NCBI GenBank assembly: GCA_036785325.1
Contig: JAXIVH010000105.1
Location: 219,501 to 283,500 of the forward strand
DNA from: Urophycis tenuis
Taxonomy: Eukaryota; Chordata; Actinopteri; Gadiformes; Phycidae
Reading direction: 5' to 3'
DNA length: 64,000 bases
A program made the translations under genes and the position numbers. The notes below the pieces were generated by a model. It was not told the origin of the DNA, made no database searches, and saw nothing but the letters and a program-made list of their open reading frames with translations. Shown piece by piece: positions 12,115-24,697 of this stretch (positions within the stretch are counted from its first letter, which is position 1; each line of letters begins with the position of its first letter).

Positions 12115-13247
12115 CACAGCAAATTTCTGCAGCTCAAAAATCTGTAGTTAAACAAAAAAGTGTTAAAGTGTTAGATTTTGGGAGTTTATTCTCTACATTT
12201 AACTACAGCTTGTGTTCAGGGTAACTCTTTGGTGGTGTAATATGTAGGTGTTCATTTATTGGGTGTTGAGGATTGTGAGGAGCCTGATTGAACACTACAC
12301 CAGAGTTTACAGCTTTGTTGCCGCGCTCCGCTCAGCAGTATTCACTTGGAATTCACCGTGACTCGAGCCAGGTAAAAGTGTGATTTTACTTCTTACTGCT
12401 ACTTCTAATGTTACTATACTTTTACTTCGAATGTTATATTAGGCTGTGCAAGACTTTAAGACGATAATAGGACGTAACGGTACATTTGTATATTTTCTCA
12501 GACTTTGATGGCCAAACTTGCTAGCAGCTAGCTGCTGAAATCTGCCCCAAACCTGTTGGGACTCGTTTAGGCAGGTAAAAACCTGCCATTTTACTCCTCA
12601 AACTAACGTTATATTAGACTTATATCAGTAAATAATGGCACATTTGTATGTTTTATCGAAGACGAAGAAGGTTTTTTTTGCGAGGCGCATTGAATTAACA
12701 TCATACTCGTCATTACTGATGTCTTTGTGTATTTAAGTTAACATTAGCCTACGCAGTTTCTTGTCGTATCAATGTACTGAACAGTAACGTTGTTGTTTCC
12801 GTAGTTGACTCGGCACGGCTAGGACCGTAACGGACGCGAGAAGGGGACCCGTGAGGGAATTACGACACGGTAAGGCTACTGTCTCACGTGAGATAATATT
12901 GTAACGTAAATGGCGAAAACACAGTAGCCTTAAACATAACTTTTCCCTAGTTAACAAGCAATAGTGTTGTTTGAAATTGTTCTTTACGTTCACGTGTTGT
13001 AATGTTATCTCTCACTGTGTGAAACTGAGTCTTTCTGGATGTCAGTGAACGTGTTAGTTTGACGGCGACTGTTAAGCTTAGGGGCTGTCTGTGAATCATT
13101 TTCATTGTAAAGACATGATTGACCACTGCATATTATGCTAAACTATATATTGAATAACAGCTACCATAAAGACTCATTTGTTAGACAGTCCACATGTTGC
13201 TTTTATTACTGGTAAAATTATAATTTCCCCTCCAGTGGTTGTCCAAG

Positions 13248-16200
13248 ATGTTGTTGAAGGTACAACATGGAAGGACAAAGAAATATGTGAAACTGGAGGT
13301 CAGCTTCTCAGATTTTATCAATGCAGGTAGGTAATGTAGCCTACCTATGTGTTGTCTGATGTCATTAAAGAGGAAATAATATTTTAATAACTTGTTGAAT
13401 TTTGTGCTTCAGTGAAGCAAAAGTTTCTTATACCAGAAGATAAAGTGCTAAAAGTCGCAGATGAGCAGGGCATAGAGGTGGATGAGGATGTCTTTCCAGA
13501 ACTTGCAACTGAAGCAATGTGTTTTGTCATCTCTGATGGTAAGGGGATTGAATATTTCCTAGTTTTTTTGATTTTGCAGGAGGGCTTTTAAAGATTTAGT
13601 TAATGTTTGTCAAAAAAATGTCAGCAGCTTGCAGATGATATCCTGAGCAATCAAAAAATGCATTTCAATTCTCCTCTATCATGTACATTTCCCAACAGTT
13701 TGCAGACTTCTCCAACCTGACGGAATTTGTGACACTCACACCTTGTGGTAGGCAGGCTTTTAGTAAATGTTTATTATGAAATACAAAATGGCTCTTTCAT
13801 CTATTGGGGCAAGTTGTGATTTAAGTAAACTAAACCTTGGTGTTCTTTGGTGTCAAGAGATCTTTTGGAATGAAACATGCTAGTACTTCCTTGGCACCGT
13901 ACTGTATATATGGCAGTTTTGTGTTTGGTAATTTATGATTATATGTGCCCTTTAACCTAATGTTGTTATTTGTGGTCCTCAGATTTTACACTACTGCAGC
14001 AAGATGGTGAAGGGTCTTCCTGCCCAAGTCTTACAGATACGTTGTCCCTCTCAAGCAGTCTAAGCAATCCAGAAACTTATGCTGGATCTCAAACGATTCA
14101 GCCAGTCATGGACAGCAACCGCACAAAAAATGTTATACAGTAACTTCCATCCGTCCTTGTTGGCCTTTCTTCAAAGACCAACTTAATTCATGTCTTAATT
14201 TTGTTGTTAATTGTTGTTTTGTATTTTATATAATTTGTATTAACGTATGCAAAATTATTATTATAATTTGTATTTAGGCAGTGGAGCAGATTCTTAATTC
14301 TAAGCCTGCAGGGATGACTGTGGTCAAACAGTATGAAGAGACTGGGAGTTTGAAGGATTCCACTCTGCGTTTAATGGTGAACATCATTGTGGCACACATG
14401 CGTGAAAAGGAAGGGTAAGACTCTTGATTTTAATGGCATAACATTCACATTTGTAGACAAGGCAAGAATCTAATCAAACAAAACTTTTGCTTTTGCAGGA
14501 GATTTGTAAGTAAGACGACAAAGGAGTTTCATGGCCTTGGGATTGTGTCGCTCTTCCCATCTTTGAAGGACCCATACTCAAAAAAGGGATATGTGAGTTT
14601 GCATTGTAACCATGGTCTAAAATAATGATGGCAGTTACATTTTGGTTTGTTTATCTTTAGTGTCTAAGAAGCATAAATTCACCAGGGCCGTCAAAACCTT
14701 TATATTGTCTGCACACCAACCAGAAGTACTCTTTTACTTTCAGGAACATTTCTATGACATTCAGAGCAACAAAGGCTTTCTTGAGTGGCGTATCAAGACT
14801 GTGCAACGTCAGTCCAGAACCACATCTACATCCCATAACAGAGTGGAGCTAAAAGGAGATCCCACATCATCAAGAACACTCTGTTCCATAGATGACCAGC
14901 AAACAGGAGATGAATGTATGGAGGCCATGTCTCTTCTTCACCACACCACTGACCGTGAAATAGTCTTCCAGAAGATGACAGAGACATTCAAATATCGTCA
15001 ACAGATGCTCCATGACCCACAGCAATCAGCAGATATACTTCAAATATTTCCTCGTTTCTTGGACATGAAGGGACTGGTAGGCAAAAAATGTGAATTTTAA
15101 CAAACATTTGTGAAGATATAAGATTTTCTTCCAGTGATTTTAATGATAGTCCTTATTTTTTGTATTAGATTTTGCAAGACTTCTTGTTGATGTTTGGAGC
15201 AGAGACTGCTTCCAGGTTTCTGGGAAAATGGGAGACCGGTTTTAAAGACAAGATAATCCAAGACCCAGGGCCCTCAGAGAGACACCTCTCCTGAAAAAAC
15301 TGCTGATATCTGCCATGAATGATAAACCTGACACTGCAGATGAGCCAGGTAGTATTGCAACAGTCAACAGTCAAAATTTCAACAGCTTGCACCTTTGTTC
15401 TGCCTTTTTGATTATAAACAACTCTAAACAGTACATATAAATAACACATTGGCATTTTACTACAAAAAGGGATAACTAAATGTAACTTCAGCTGGACCTC
15501 AACATACAATTTGACAATCCTGACTGACAGTATAATCTACAGTCTGTATATGTTGTGTATCATTTTACAACATGGTTGGTCCGCTCTGATCAGTGAGGTT
15601 TAAGAGTTTAGATGAATAGCACAAGACAAGGGGTAACCTTGTCCTCCACAAGGGAAAAAATTTGAAGGCAAATATGTTAATCGTGTTATTTACACTGTCT
15701 GCAGAGTGGGACAGCGACATGGCTTCTCTTCTTGTTTCGCTGCATCATCTCACTCCACAACCAGCTGGAAGGAAGAGGCCAAAGAAGATCAGTGTCAGAG
15801 AGGCAACAGATCATCTGGTAAAATTCCAAAAGGTTTGTGAAGACAGTATGATCTAATTCCAAATATAGTGGTTCATGCAACATTTTAGTCAACTAATGAC
15901 TTATATGTAGATCTTGTCTTGTCTTGTCTTTGTGTTTCAGTCCTGCCAGAGCCTGGAGGATCATCTCATGACCACTGAAGGAAACCCTCAGCCATATCTT
16001 TTGGCCACAGGAACTTCAAAAGCACAGGTTTGCAGCTTCTACATAGTCTTGGACAGAAAGCTTCTTCCATGTCAGTCACGCACATCTTTGGGTGCGTTTG
16101 ATGAGTTGTTCAAGTCCCGCTTTGTTTTCAGTGTAAAATATGATGATGCTCTGTTGAGTCTGTACACATTTTTGCAAACTACTCTGTACAACATTGATAG

Positions 16201-16264
16201 AGGTACAACAGAAGAAACTCCAAGAGTCAAAGAAGTCAGAGCAAAGCTGTTGAACAAGGAGTAA
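13248..16264 (+). CDS. Accessory gene of the CACTA-like element
   Basis: A multi-exon plus-strand gene. Exons are about 13248-13326, 13413-13538, 13983-14141, 14278-14414, 14499-14592, 14743-15076, 15169-15350, 15705-15830 and 15942-16264 (stop). The N-terminus MLLKVQHGRTKKYVKLEVSF resembles a ubiquitin/PB1-like fold. Later motifs are LGIVSLFPSLKDPYSKKGY, FLEWRIKTVQR and FPRFLDMKGL, which recur in uncharacterised fish proteins. A one-base frameshift is likely near 15262. Its role is unknown; an accessory DNA-binding factor of the transposon is a guess. Confidence 0.6.
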
Positions 16265-16290
16265 TTAACTTATCCAGCAAGAATGCTCAG

Positions 16291-16955
16291 TTGTTTCCTT
16301 TGTGCTTTGGTACAGCTTTACTTTTGTTCAGGCACCTCAAACTAATTCATGGGATGTACCCTGGGAAACATTTGAGACTAAAATGTGGTCAAGTAGGATG
16401 TTGCTTGCAATGTTCAAGTTATTCTGGATTTAGAAGACACTTGATTAACATACATGCTTCTAACACCTGTGTGCCTCCTGAAACCTCCTCTAGTCATGAC
16501 CACCAACAGCACAATAGTTCTCACTGCTTAGATGATGAAACACCCTCTACTTCATCCCAAATTATTGAGGCAGGCCCTTCAGTGTCAACTCACAGCAAAG
16601 ATATGTGTGCCTCCATTATAGCCAAACTTTTGGGAAGTGGAGTACCAAATACTGTAGTTCTTTCTACCATTGAGAATTTAGAGGAATTTGTGGGAGAGTT
16701 GCAATCTAATATTCAGGACCAAGTGTTGAACTTACTCCCAGCTGACAACCCCTCCAGATCAGCAATAGAAGAGTTATTTAAAAGTATGACCAACCCTTTT
16801 AACCAACTGAATTCCGATAGCAAGTGGAAGAAATATTTCAGGGACAAATGGGATATAGTACAGCCAGTTGAACTGCGCCTTGGAGTAAGGTATGATTCCA
16901 GAAGGAATAACAAAACAGGAAACTATGAGCAAGTTCCAATTAATGACAAGTTCAT
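16291..16955 (+). pseudogene. Transposase gene of the CACTA-like element, N-terminal part
   Basis: It encodes HLKLIHGMYPGKHLRLKCG then CLQCSSYSGFRRHLINIH, a C2H2-like finger, then a linker and YFRDKWDIVQPVELRLGVRY. The frame is broken by an L2-type LINE after ...NYEQVPI. Confidence 0.65.
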
Positions 16956-16959
16956 ATGT

Positions 16960-19900
16960 TTTCCCTGTACACCAACAGCTGCACCTCCCTCCAACCGTCG
17001 GTCAAGCTCCTGAAGTTTGCAGACGACACCACCCTGGTGGGCCTCATCTCCAAGGGGGACGAGTCTGCATACAGGAGGGAGATCGAGCGGCTACAGAGCT
17101 GGTGCAGCTGCAACAACCTGGAGCTCAACGCGCAGAAGACAGTGGAGATGGTGGTGGACTTTAGGAGGAACGCAGCCCCGCTCATTCCCATTACGCTGGG
17201 TGAAACCCCGGTTGCCTCCGTGGAGTCTTGCCGCTTTCTAGGCCTGACTCTCTCCCGGGACTTGAAGTGGGGGCCGAACATCACGGCCCTTTTGAAAAAG
17301 GCCCACACGAGGATGTTCTTCCTTCGGCAGCTTAAAAAATTTAGGCTGCCGAGGAGGATGATGACTCAGTTCTACACCGCCATCATTGAGTCCATCCTCA
17401 CCCACTCCATCATCACCCGGTTCCCTGCTGCCCAGGTCAAGGACAAGGCCAGGCTGCAGCGGGTGATTCGATCAGCGGAGAAGGTGATCGGCGTTCCCTT
17501 GCCCTCCCTCAAGTCCCTACATGACACCATGGCTCTGAGAAGCAAGTACTAACGGCTGCGGCCTTGCAGTACGTTCGGGGGGCGGGGTTTGACGTCCAGC
17601 CGGTCAAGCCCCGCCCACACGGAATCACCGTGAAAGTTAAGTCCACCCCTTGCCACCTTCACTTTCGGCAAAATATCGGAATAGGAGTTGGAAAGTGATG
17701 ACGGTGAGTGAAATTACGTTGCTACAATAAATGAAAAACTTTATTCACATCTCACTGCGCTTTTGTTGGTTGTATATATTATTGTATAACGTTTGTGTAT
17801 TTTGGCAGTTTAATGGCCAGGATTCAGCATGTGTGATAACATTCTACACCACGGTAGCGTTGGCATTAGCGTTGTAGCTCTGTGTGTGTGTGTGTGTGCG
17901 TAACGTTATATCGAAAGTGACGAATGTGACAGTCTGATGAGATAGCAAAGTTAATAGAAAAAGTTATATTGTTGTAACGTTTGGGCATTTTGGCAGTTTG
18001 ATGGTCAGCATTCAGTGATAAAATCCTACACTAAAATCCTACTGTGTGTGTGTGTGTGTGCGTAACGTTATATCGAGAATGACAAACGTGACAGTCTTAT
18101 GAGATAGCAAAATAATTAGAATTAACATGAATGATGTAAAATAACTGCAAAGCAGATAATTAAGGGAACAAATAACCAAGACAGAGCCTGATACCAAACC
18201 TGCTGCAGCTATGCTCAAGGATACCTGTGCTGTGCTTCTGCTTGCAATGCTCATACCCAATCCTGCTGCAACCATGCTCAATGATATGCTAACTATGTCA
18301 AATTGAATAACATGTTATGCTTTCCTTTCAGGAGTGACAGAGAAGTCCTCTGATGATTAATGTTATCTTCAACTGAATTAGAGGTCAACGTTCCAGATTA
18401 ATGTTCTCTTGAGTTTAATAAATGAAAGAATTGTTGAAAAAAAAAGAGTCCCTGAGTTATTTCTCTGTAGCCATCTGTAGTAAGATGCCGCAGATAATTT
18501 ATCAGTCTGAGGTAGCAAGTTGTCGTTTTTTCCAGTCTGCTGGCGAGGTATCGTCACACACAAAGATGCAAGGCAGCTGTAAATTACTTGGTGGTGGAGA
18601 GATGTACACTGAAGATGTGACAGGCCATTCAGAACAACCACCAGGATCATCCTGCACTGCAGGATGTAAAGATAATAATTGTACTTTTTTGCAGGGGAAT
18701 GGCTTGGTCTGCATTACATAGTTTGATCAAAGGAGTCTGTTCATTGTTGCTAAATAATAGAAACTTTTCTTTTGGTAATGATTTTCATTATTTGCTTTCA
18801 CTGGCTTTATTCAATCATTATGATATTCCATGGAAGGGGGTTACACTTGTTTTGTACCACTGCCCTTGATTACCTGGACGAGTCCCAAAATACACTCCAC
18901 ACAAACATGCACATAAAGACTACCAAATGACACATCAATACATAGGACATGACGCAGTATGGGTGAGAAAATAGGTCAGGTATAATAATAAAAATACGAT
19001 GACAAAAAGCTGAAAGTACAAAAGATGGTGGTGTACTGGATGCCCTCTATAGAAATGTAATATTTTAGAGAGGGCTGATCAGGAGGTAGACCTAAAACTG
19101 GCTGGCAAAGGTAACTATTTGAGTAAATAAAATAGTCAGTATGAATACAACTAAACAGAAAGGTTAACAGATTGAGGTCGGCTAAAAGGTGGTTTAAAAA
19201 AAAAAAAAAAAGTTTCTCAGTGTAAAACTTTCTTTTAGACTAATGTAGAAATACATCATTGGAAGATATGTACATTATATAATGCTTTCTTTGACTGATG
19301 CTTTCTTTGACTGACTGTTGTACAATGGTGAATGATGAAGCCTCACTTCTCCACTCCTTAAGATTGTATTATTCTTCTAACGGGTTTCTGTTAGTGACAT
19401 AAACGATGACAAACCTGTTTATTAATAGCAAAAACACGTCTATGCGAAAAACTTTTTTTATGTTACCTTAATTTTTATTAAAAATTTAAATGAATCAAAA
19501 ATATAAATATAAATAAAAAATACAAATAGCAATCTTCAGTCAAATAGTCATATAGTAGACAATAGGCTACATTGTTGCTATATAGTGGAATAATGTGTCC
19601 TCACATCAATAATCATTTCAAGTAATTAAATATTTCCATTTATCTTGAAACGTTCGTTTAGTAAACGTTTATGTAGTAGCTACTAGGGAAGAACAACATG
19701 AAATCCAACATCCAGGCAAATCCAGGCGCTGCTTCGACCGAGTTTCTGAAATCCCGACTGTCCCTGAACAAACCACGATAACGTAGCAGGGCTTGGCGTG
19801 TGACGTCGTGACATGGGCGGGGCTTGACCGGCTGGACATCAAGCCCCACCTTGCAGACAGGTCGCAGCCGTTACCCACTCCTGAGAAGGGCAAAAAAGAT

Positions 19901-20312
19901 CATGGCCGACCCCTCGCACCCAGGTCACAACCTCTTCACCCCGCTTCCTTCTGGGAGAAGGTTGCAGCTGCCTGGAACTGCTAGGACCCGTCACAGACTT
20001 AGTTTTTTCCCCTCAGCCGTCAGGCTGGTAAACGAGTCTGGCTACCAACCCCCCCCCCCCCCCTCCTTCCCTCCTCCCCGTGATACTTGTCCAGGACTAG
20101 TAATCACACTGGACTCAATTCTGCACTTGTACTTTACTCTGTATCCTATACCTCATCACCCATCACCATGTTCTCTCAAATTGTCCTGTTACTGTCCTGT
20201 TTGCACTGTCCTGTCCTGCTGCACTGTATTCGTTGATGCACACATTGGGACGCTGAGTCAAATTCCTATTTTGTTAGCAAAAATGGCAATAAATTATTCT
20301 GATTCTGATATA
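16960..20312 (+). mobile_element. L2-type LINE fragment, split by a DNA element
   Basis: The left part (about 16960-17569) encodes an RT C-terminal half with LLKFADDTTLVGLISKGD, SCNNLELNAQKTVEMVVDFR and ESCRFLGLTLSRDLKWGP. The right part (19849-20312) encodes LQTGRSRYPLLRRAKKIM, a C-rich 3' UTR and the tail ATTCTGATTCTGAT. It is 5'-truncated and interrupts the CACTA-like transposase. Confidence 0.8.
17570..19848. mobile_element. DNA element, ~2.3 kb, 8-bp target duplication
   Basis: CCTTGCAG occurs at 17562-17569 and 19849-19856. Just inside, both ends carry inverted GTCCAGCCGGTCAAGCCCCG blocks that are also internally palindromic. Inside is an imperfect ~190-bp tandem duplication (17790-17960 versus 17978-18120, each with GTAACGTTATATCGA). 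No transposase is recognised. hAT or P-type is possible from the 8-bp duplication. Confidence 0.6.
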
Positions 20313-22066
20313 CATTCCAATATTGAAAACACTCCAGTTCATTTTCAAGAATGAAACTATTTGTGAGATGATACAAACATGTGCACAGAGTGACACATAT
20401 AAGGACTTCTGTGATGGAAGCTACTTCAAAAATCACTCTTTGTTTTCAAGTAGTAAATATGCCCTCCAAATCCAGTTGTATTACGATGATTTTGAGTGTG
20501 CAAATCCTCTTGGTTAAAAAAAAAGGTATACATAAAGTTGGCTGCCTTTACTTCATCCTTCGAAATCTTCCCCCCAGGGTAAATTCGGCCTTAATGAACA
20601 TTCATCTGGTGTCATTGTTTCATACACAAGATGCTAAGAAATACGGGATTGATGAAATACTGCAACCCTTAGTAAAGGACTTGAAAATATTAGAGACTTC
20701 TGGAGTTGCTGCTCCATTTTCTGAGGTTTCTGTATGTGGTACACTTGCACAAATAACTGGTGATAACTTGGGTATGCATAGCATTCTTGGGTTCTTGGAG
20801 TCATTTAATGCAAATTATTTCTGTAGATTTTGCTTAACTGATAAATCTTCAGCTCAGTCAGTTTTCTCAGAAGATGACCCACATGTGACTTTAAGATCGC
20901 CAGCTCTGAATGATCAACTTTATTCTGATTTGGTGGATGACCCTACATTAACCTCTTCATTTGGCATCAAGAGAAAGAGCATACTCAATACATTGCAATA
21001 TTTCAATATTGCTGAAAATTATGCTGTTGACATCATGCATGATATTTTGGAAGGGGTTGGTCAATATGAGGTCAAATTATTATTTCTGTATTTGATTGAA
21101 CATTTCATCTCGAAAGAAAGCTTGTTAAATAGGCTATATGCTTTTGATTATGGCTATTTGGAAAAGAAAAACAAACCAACAAATATTAACTTTGACTGTG
21201 GAGGAAATGGATTAGGGTTAAATGCATCACAAACACTGTGTTTGGTCACAAACATACCTTTGATATTGGGTGACCTGGTTCCAGAGGATGATTCACACTG
21301 GCACTTGTTCCTCTTGTTGCTAAACATTATAAACATTGTGTTTTCATACTCCATCACAGAAGGGATGACGGTGTATTTGAAGCATCTCATTATTGAGCAT
21401 CACCAACTCTTCAAAGAACTGTACCCCTCAAAAAATTTGATTCCAAAACATCATTTCATGGTCCACTATCCGAGGTGCATTCGAAAAATTGGACCACTCA
21501 TTCATATTTGGATCATAAGATTCGAAGCGAAACACAAATTTTTCAAAGACTGTGTGAAGAGCTTCAAGAATTTGACAGTATCACTTGCAAAGAAACACCA
21601 GTTTGCAGTAGCTTATCATTGGGAATGCTTTTCTTCAAAAGCAATTGAATCTGGTCCAGTCAAATTGTGCTCACTTGAAACTCTGGAATATATAGAAGAA
21701 GGAGATATAGAATATATAGCTGCATATCTTCACATTGATTCACAAGTCACTGTTAGACTCACAAACTGGGTCAAATGTGGAGTTGAATATCGTGTTGGCC
21801 TCGCACAAGCACTGATGAAAACATGCCGGTGTTCAGCAAAATAATCTCTATTATTTTGCATGAAGGTAAAGTTGTTTTTGTTTTGGTTGAGCATAAAACT
21901 TGTTTCCATGATCATTTCCATGCTTTCCAAATAAGTGAAAGCATCCCAAGAAAGATACTGGTTCTAGAAATGGATAGATTAAGACATTTCAAATATTTTG
22001 ATGCTCAGATGTCCTATGGGTGTGATTCACATTTGTATGTTGTGTCAGAGGGTTGTATTTTTTAAT
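20313..22066 (+). pseudogene. Transposase gene of the CACTA-like element, catalytic part
   Basis: It resumes as YIPILKTLQFIFKNETICEM. A frameshift lies near 20515, then a long frame of over 440 codons follows. Motifs: LYYDDFECANPLG, HKVGCLYFILRNLPP, GDNLGMHSILGF, FCRFCLTDKSSAQ, YAVDIMHDILEGVGQYEVK and PKHHFMVHYPR. These recur in fish transposon proteins related to the TNP2 group. The exact DDE residues were not assigned. Confidence 0.65.
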
Positions 22067-22668
22067 TTGTCCACATTACTGACTTAATATAATCTATATG
22101 GAATTCATTTATGTACATGTTATATTGCAGGTTTTAAGTCTACCTCATTACAGAAAAGTTATTTATTATCAGCAATGCTTTTATACGATGTTTGCACTTT
22201 TTGCACTACAGAGAGATGTGTTACTGTTATGAATTTTGAAATATCCAACTGCTTGTCAATTGCTTAGCTGCTGTTAAAGCAGTTTGTTTTAAATATAAAA
22301 TTGGGGCCACACTGTTTGGTTGTTTGGCTGTAACATGTTTAAATGGCAAACATGAATTTAAAATCAAATGAATATTGAAATAAATAATGAATGTTTTCTG
22401 TAGTTATGTTTTTAATTATTAACTCTGAAAAGTGTTAAATAAAACAGTTTTAAGTGTTAACTGTTAACACCATGAAAGAGTTCACACTGAAATTAACTCC
22501 AGATGAGAGTTGTATTTTACTCCACATGGAATTAGTATTTTAAAACCCACAAGTGTTCAGATTTAACTCAAGAAAAGAGTTACTTTAACATTTCCCTGGA
22601 GTACATTTGATGGTCTCACATGTACACTCAAATGTAGTTGATATAAACTCGCAGAGAGTTTATTCCAA

Positions 22669-23322
22669 AGACCAGAATTTGCTGTGTATCTTTATTTTAT
22701 CCGGAAGTATCAATTCCTGGAACTCCAAAAGGACTGACAAGCTTTCTTCTCTTTCCCCATTCATTGTTCTTAACAGTCTCTTTAGTCTCCTCACCTCACC
22801 TCCCTGAATACTTCTTTTGATATTTTCCAAATCCTCATCAATGGGAATGCCAGTTATTACACCTCTAGATACTTTATTTTCACCCAGAACTCTTCTTTCA
22901 GTCACCACCTTCTTGCAAATATTTTCGATATGTAACGCTTTATTTCTCTGTTCCTCATTTCTGCATTTTACCAACAAGTTCCCATCTCGAAGGATCTTAG
23001 CTATTTCTACCTCTCCCAACTTCTTTTTCAACTCCCTTGTCAGCGCAATTGTACTTAAATTGATCTTCTCATCTTCCTTCCTGAACCTAATTATTATTTT
23101 AAATTCTTCCCTTTCTACCTTCCTGCGAACCGTCCGGTTATCCTCCTCTGAACTATTTCCCTCTAAACCTCTTTTATTGTTCTGACTAGCCGACGCTCGT
23201 ACATCCATGCCCTTCCTCATATTCCTTCGCCCTCTACCTCTATCAACCGGAGACCAACCATCAAAATCCATTTCCTGTTCTTCCTCTACTACCTGTGTGT
23301 CCATCCCGATCCAGTCACACAC
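22669..23322 (-). pseudogene. LINE ORF1, N-terminal part
   Basis: It encodes a charged RNA-binding-type ORF1 start (MDFDGWSPVDRGRGR, then EEFKIIIRFRKEDEKINLST) of the kind found before CCHC knuckles in I/Jockey LINEs. The frame is cut by the right end of the CACTA-like element at 22686. Confidence 0.7.
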
Positions 23323-23430
23323 CAGTTTATGTCAAAAACCGCTGATCTCCTCTGTCCAACTCCTCCCGGGCTCCACAGTCGCCTTGATCCACTTCCTGGT
23401 TTCCAAACGACTGGCGCCAACGATGCTACA

Positions 23431-24697
23431 ATGGGGTCAATAGGCTCAATGTTATTTCAATGGAGAGTTTCTTGACTTTAACACGCTTATAGCTTGAAAA
23501 GTATAAAGTTTTCAGATCTGAAAAATACATAGCCGACCTACTCGTATGACCGATATGATCCAGTTGGAAGCGCTGTATTAAATATCGGTTTTGGTGGCAA
23601 GAATAAAATTGGAGTGCGATAACAGTATGCCTGTCATGACGTAAGACGTCATGCCATGCATAAAAATCCACAGGATAACCCGTGCCCTAATAACAACACC
23701 AATAGCTAATAACAATAGGTAGGTATGGGAAGTTATAAACATGGACAAAACATGAGATAACGTGTTACGCTTACTTTGAATGAACACAAAACGACAAGTA
23801 CATAACTTGGATGTTTATGGAAACTCACCCCTTAAGAAACAGAAAAGTATTCCTGCAGATCTCGTTGCCTCCAGTGAAATAAGTGGTCCGGCACGCGTTC
23901 TCTTTGTCTGGGGTTTGCGTGTGGATCATTTCCCAAGTCTGCACTGTGCGTCTCCTTGACTCCAGATGTCCAATTATTCGCATGTCCTGACTCCTGCCAC
24001 TCTTTTTCCGCAGCTAAAGAATCCATCCGTATGCTGTACATAAGGTCTGGAGAAAGGCGGTCTGGCCTCGACTGATGTGGTCTGTTTGCCCTGGCATATG
24101 ATTGGTTGAAAGCAGTTCAACTCTAATGCCTGAGAAAATGAAGGGGATTAGGACAGATTAGGACCATGCGTCTGTGTATCACCTTGTTCAGTACCGTCTG
24201 CTCCTGCTGCACTACGGCAGCCAACATGGCTGGAACGGCCAGCTCGGCAAGATAGTCTACGTCATTTGGGGGTGAACAAGTTTGCCGTAGGCGGTGCGAC
24301 AGACCTATTGGAATGGACTTTTACTAGACATTTTAGTCGGATTTGTTCAACCAGCCAGCCAAAGATCATTTCCCACATTTTCTCAAAATCCAAACTGGGT
24401 CATATCTGAATCAAATTAAAATTGGTGGGTGAAATTGGTGAGGTACACAGAAAGGCCTTAATAAACGGACCACACTTGTTTCCTTTGTTTATTTGTTGTA
24501 ATTCTTCTCACTTCTATTACTGTTAAGGTCGTTATTTTGATGTCCAACAAAGAAATATTATGCAACGTATTCATTTCAGAGGACGTGACCAGAATCAAAT
24601 CAATCAAACCAAGGGACAAAATTAGGCCCTGCCCACTCAAAACGGTCAAAGTCGTTTAATTTAAATAAAATTAAACCTTAAACATAAAACCCAGCTT
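23431..24697. other. Unassigned sequence between cdc42bpb and the LINE
   Basis: This stretch has no convincing ORF, splice pattern or terminal inverted repeat. It may be an old transposon remnant, but I could not identify one. Confidence 0.4.

Larger units (their letters stand above)
12115..22686 (+). mobile_element. CACTA/EnSpm-like DNA transposon, two genes, 10.6 kb with nested insert
   Basis: Terminal repeats CACAGCAAATTTCTG (left) and its inverted match ending TTTGCTGTG (right) are flanked by TA at 12113-12114 and 22687-22688. Subterminal regions are dense in GTGTTAA and GAGTTAA-type motifs, as in fish CACTA-like repeats. Inside are a multi-exon gene (13248-16264) and a transposase gene (about 16265-22060). 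About 3.35 kb of it is a nested LINE. The superfamily is inferred; the end is CACAG rather than CACTA/CACTG. Confidence 0.72.
4400..23430 (-). mobile_element. I-type non-LTR retrotransposon (LINE), split by three insertions
   Basis: Pieces of one minus-strand LINE of about 4 kb lie at 22687-23430, 9637-12114, about 8929-9298 and about 4400-4913. In order they encode ORF1, an APE endonuclease, reverse transcriptase and the C-terminus. Between them sit a CACTA-like transposon, a SINE and a Penelope-like composite. Removing the CACTA-like element plus one TA restores the ORF1 frame exactly. Stops and frameshifts show the LINE is dead. The I/Nimb clade is inferred from the endonuclease start LQWNARSLIANGQEFK. 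Confidence 0.8.
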
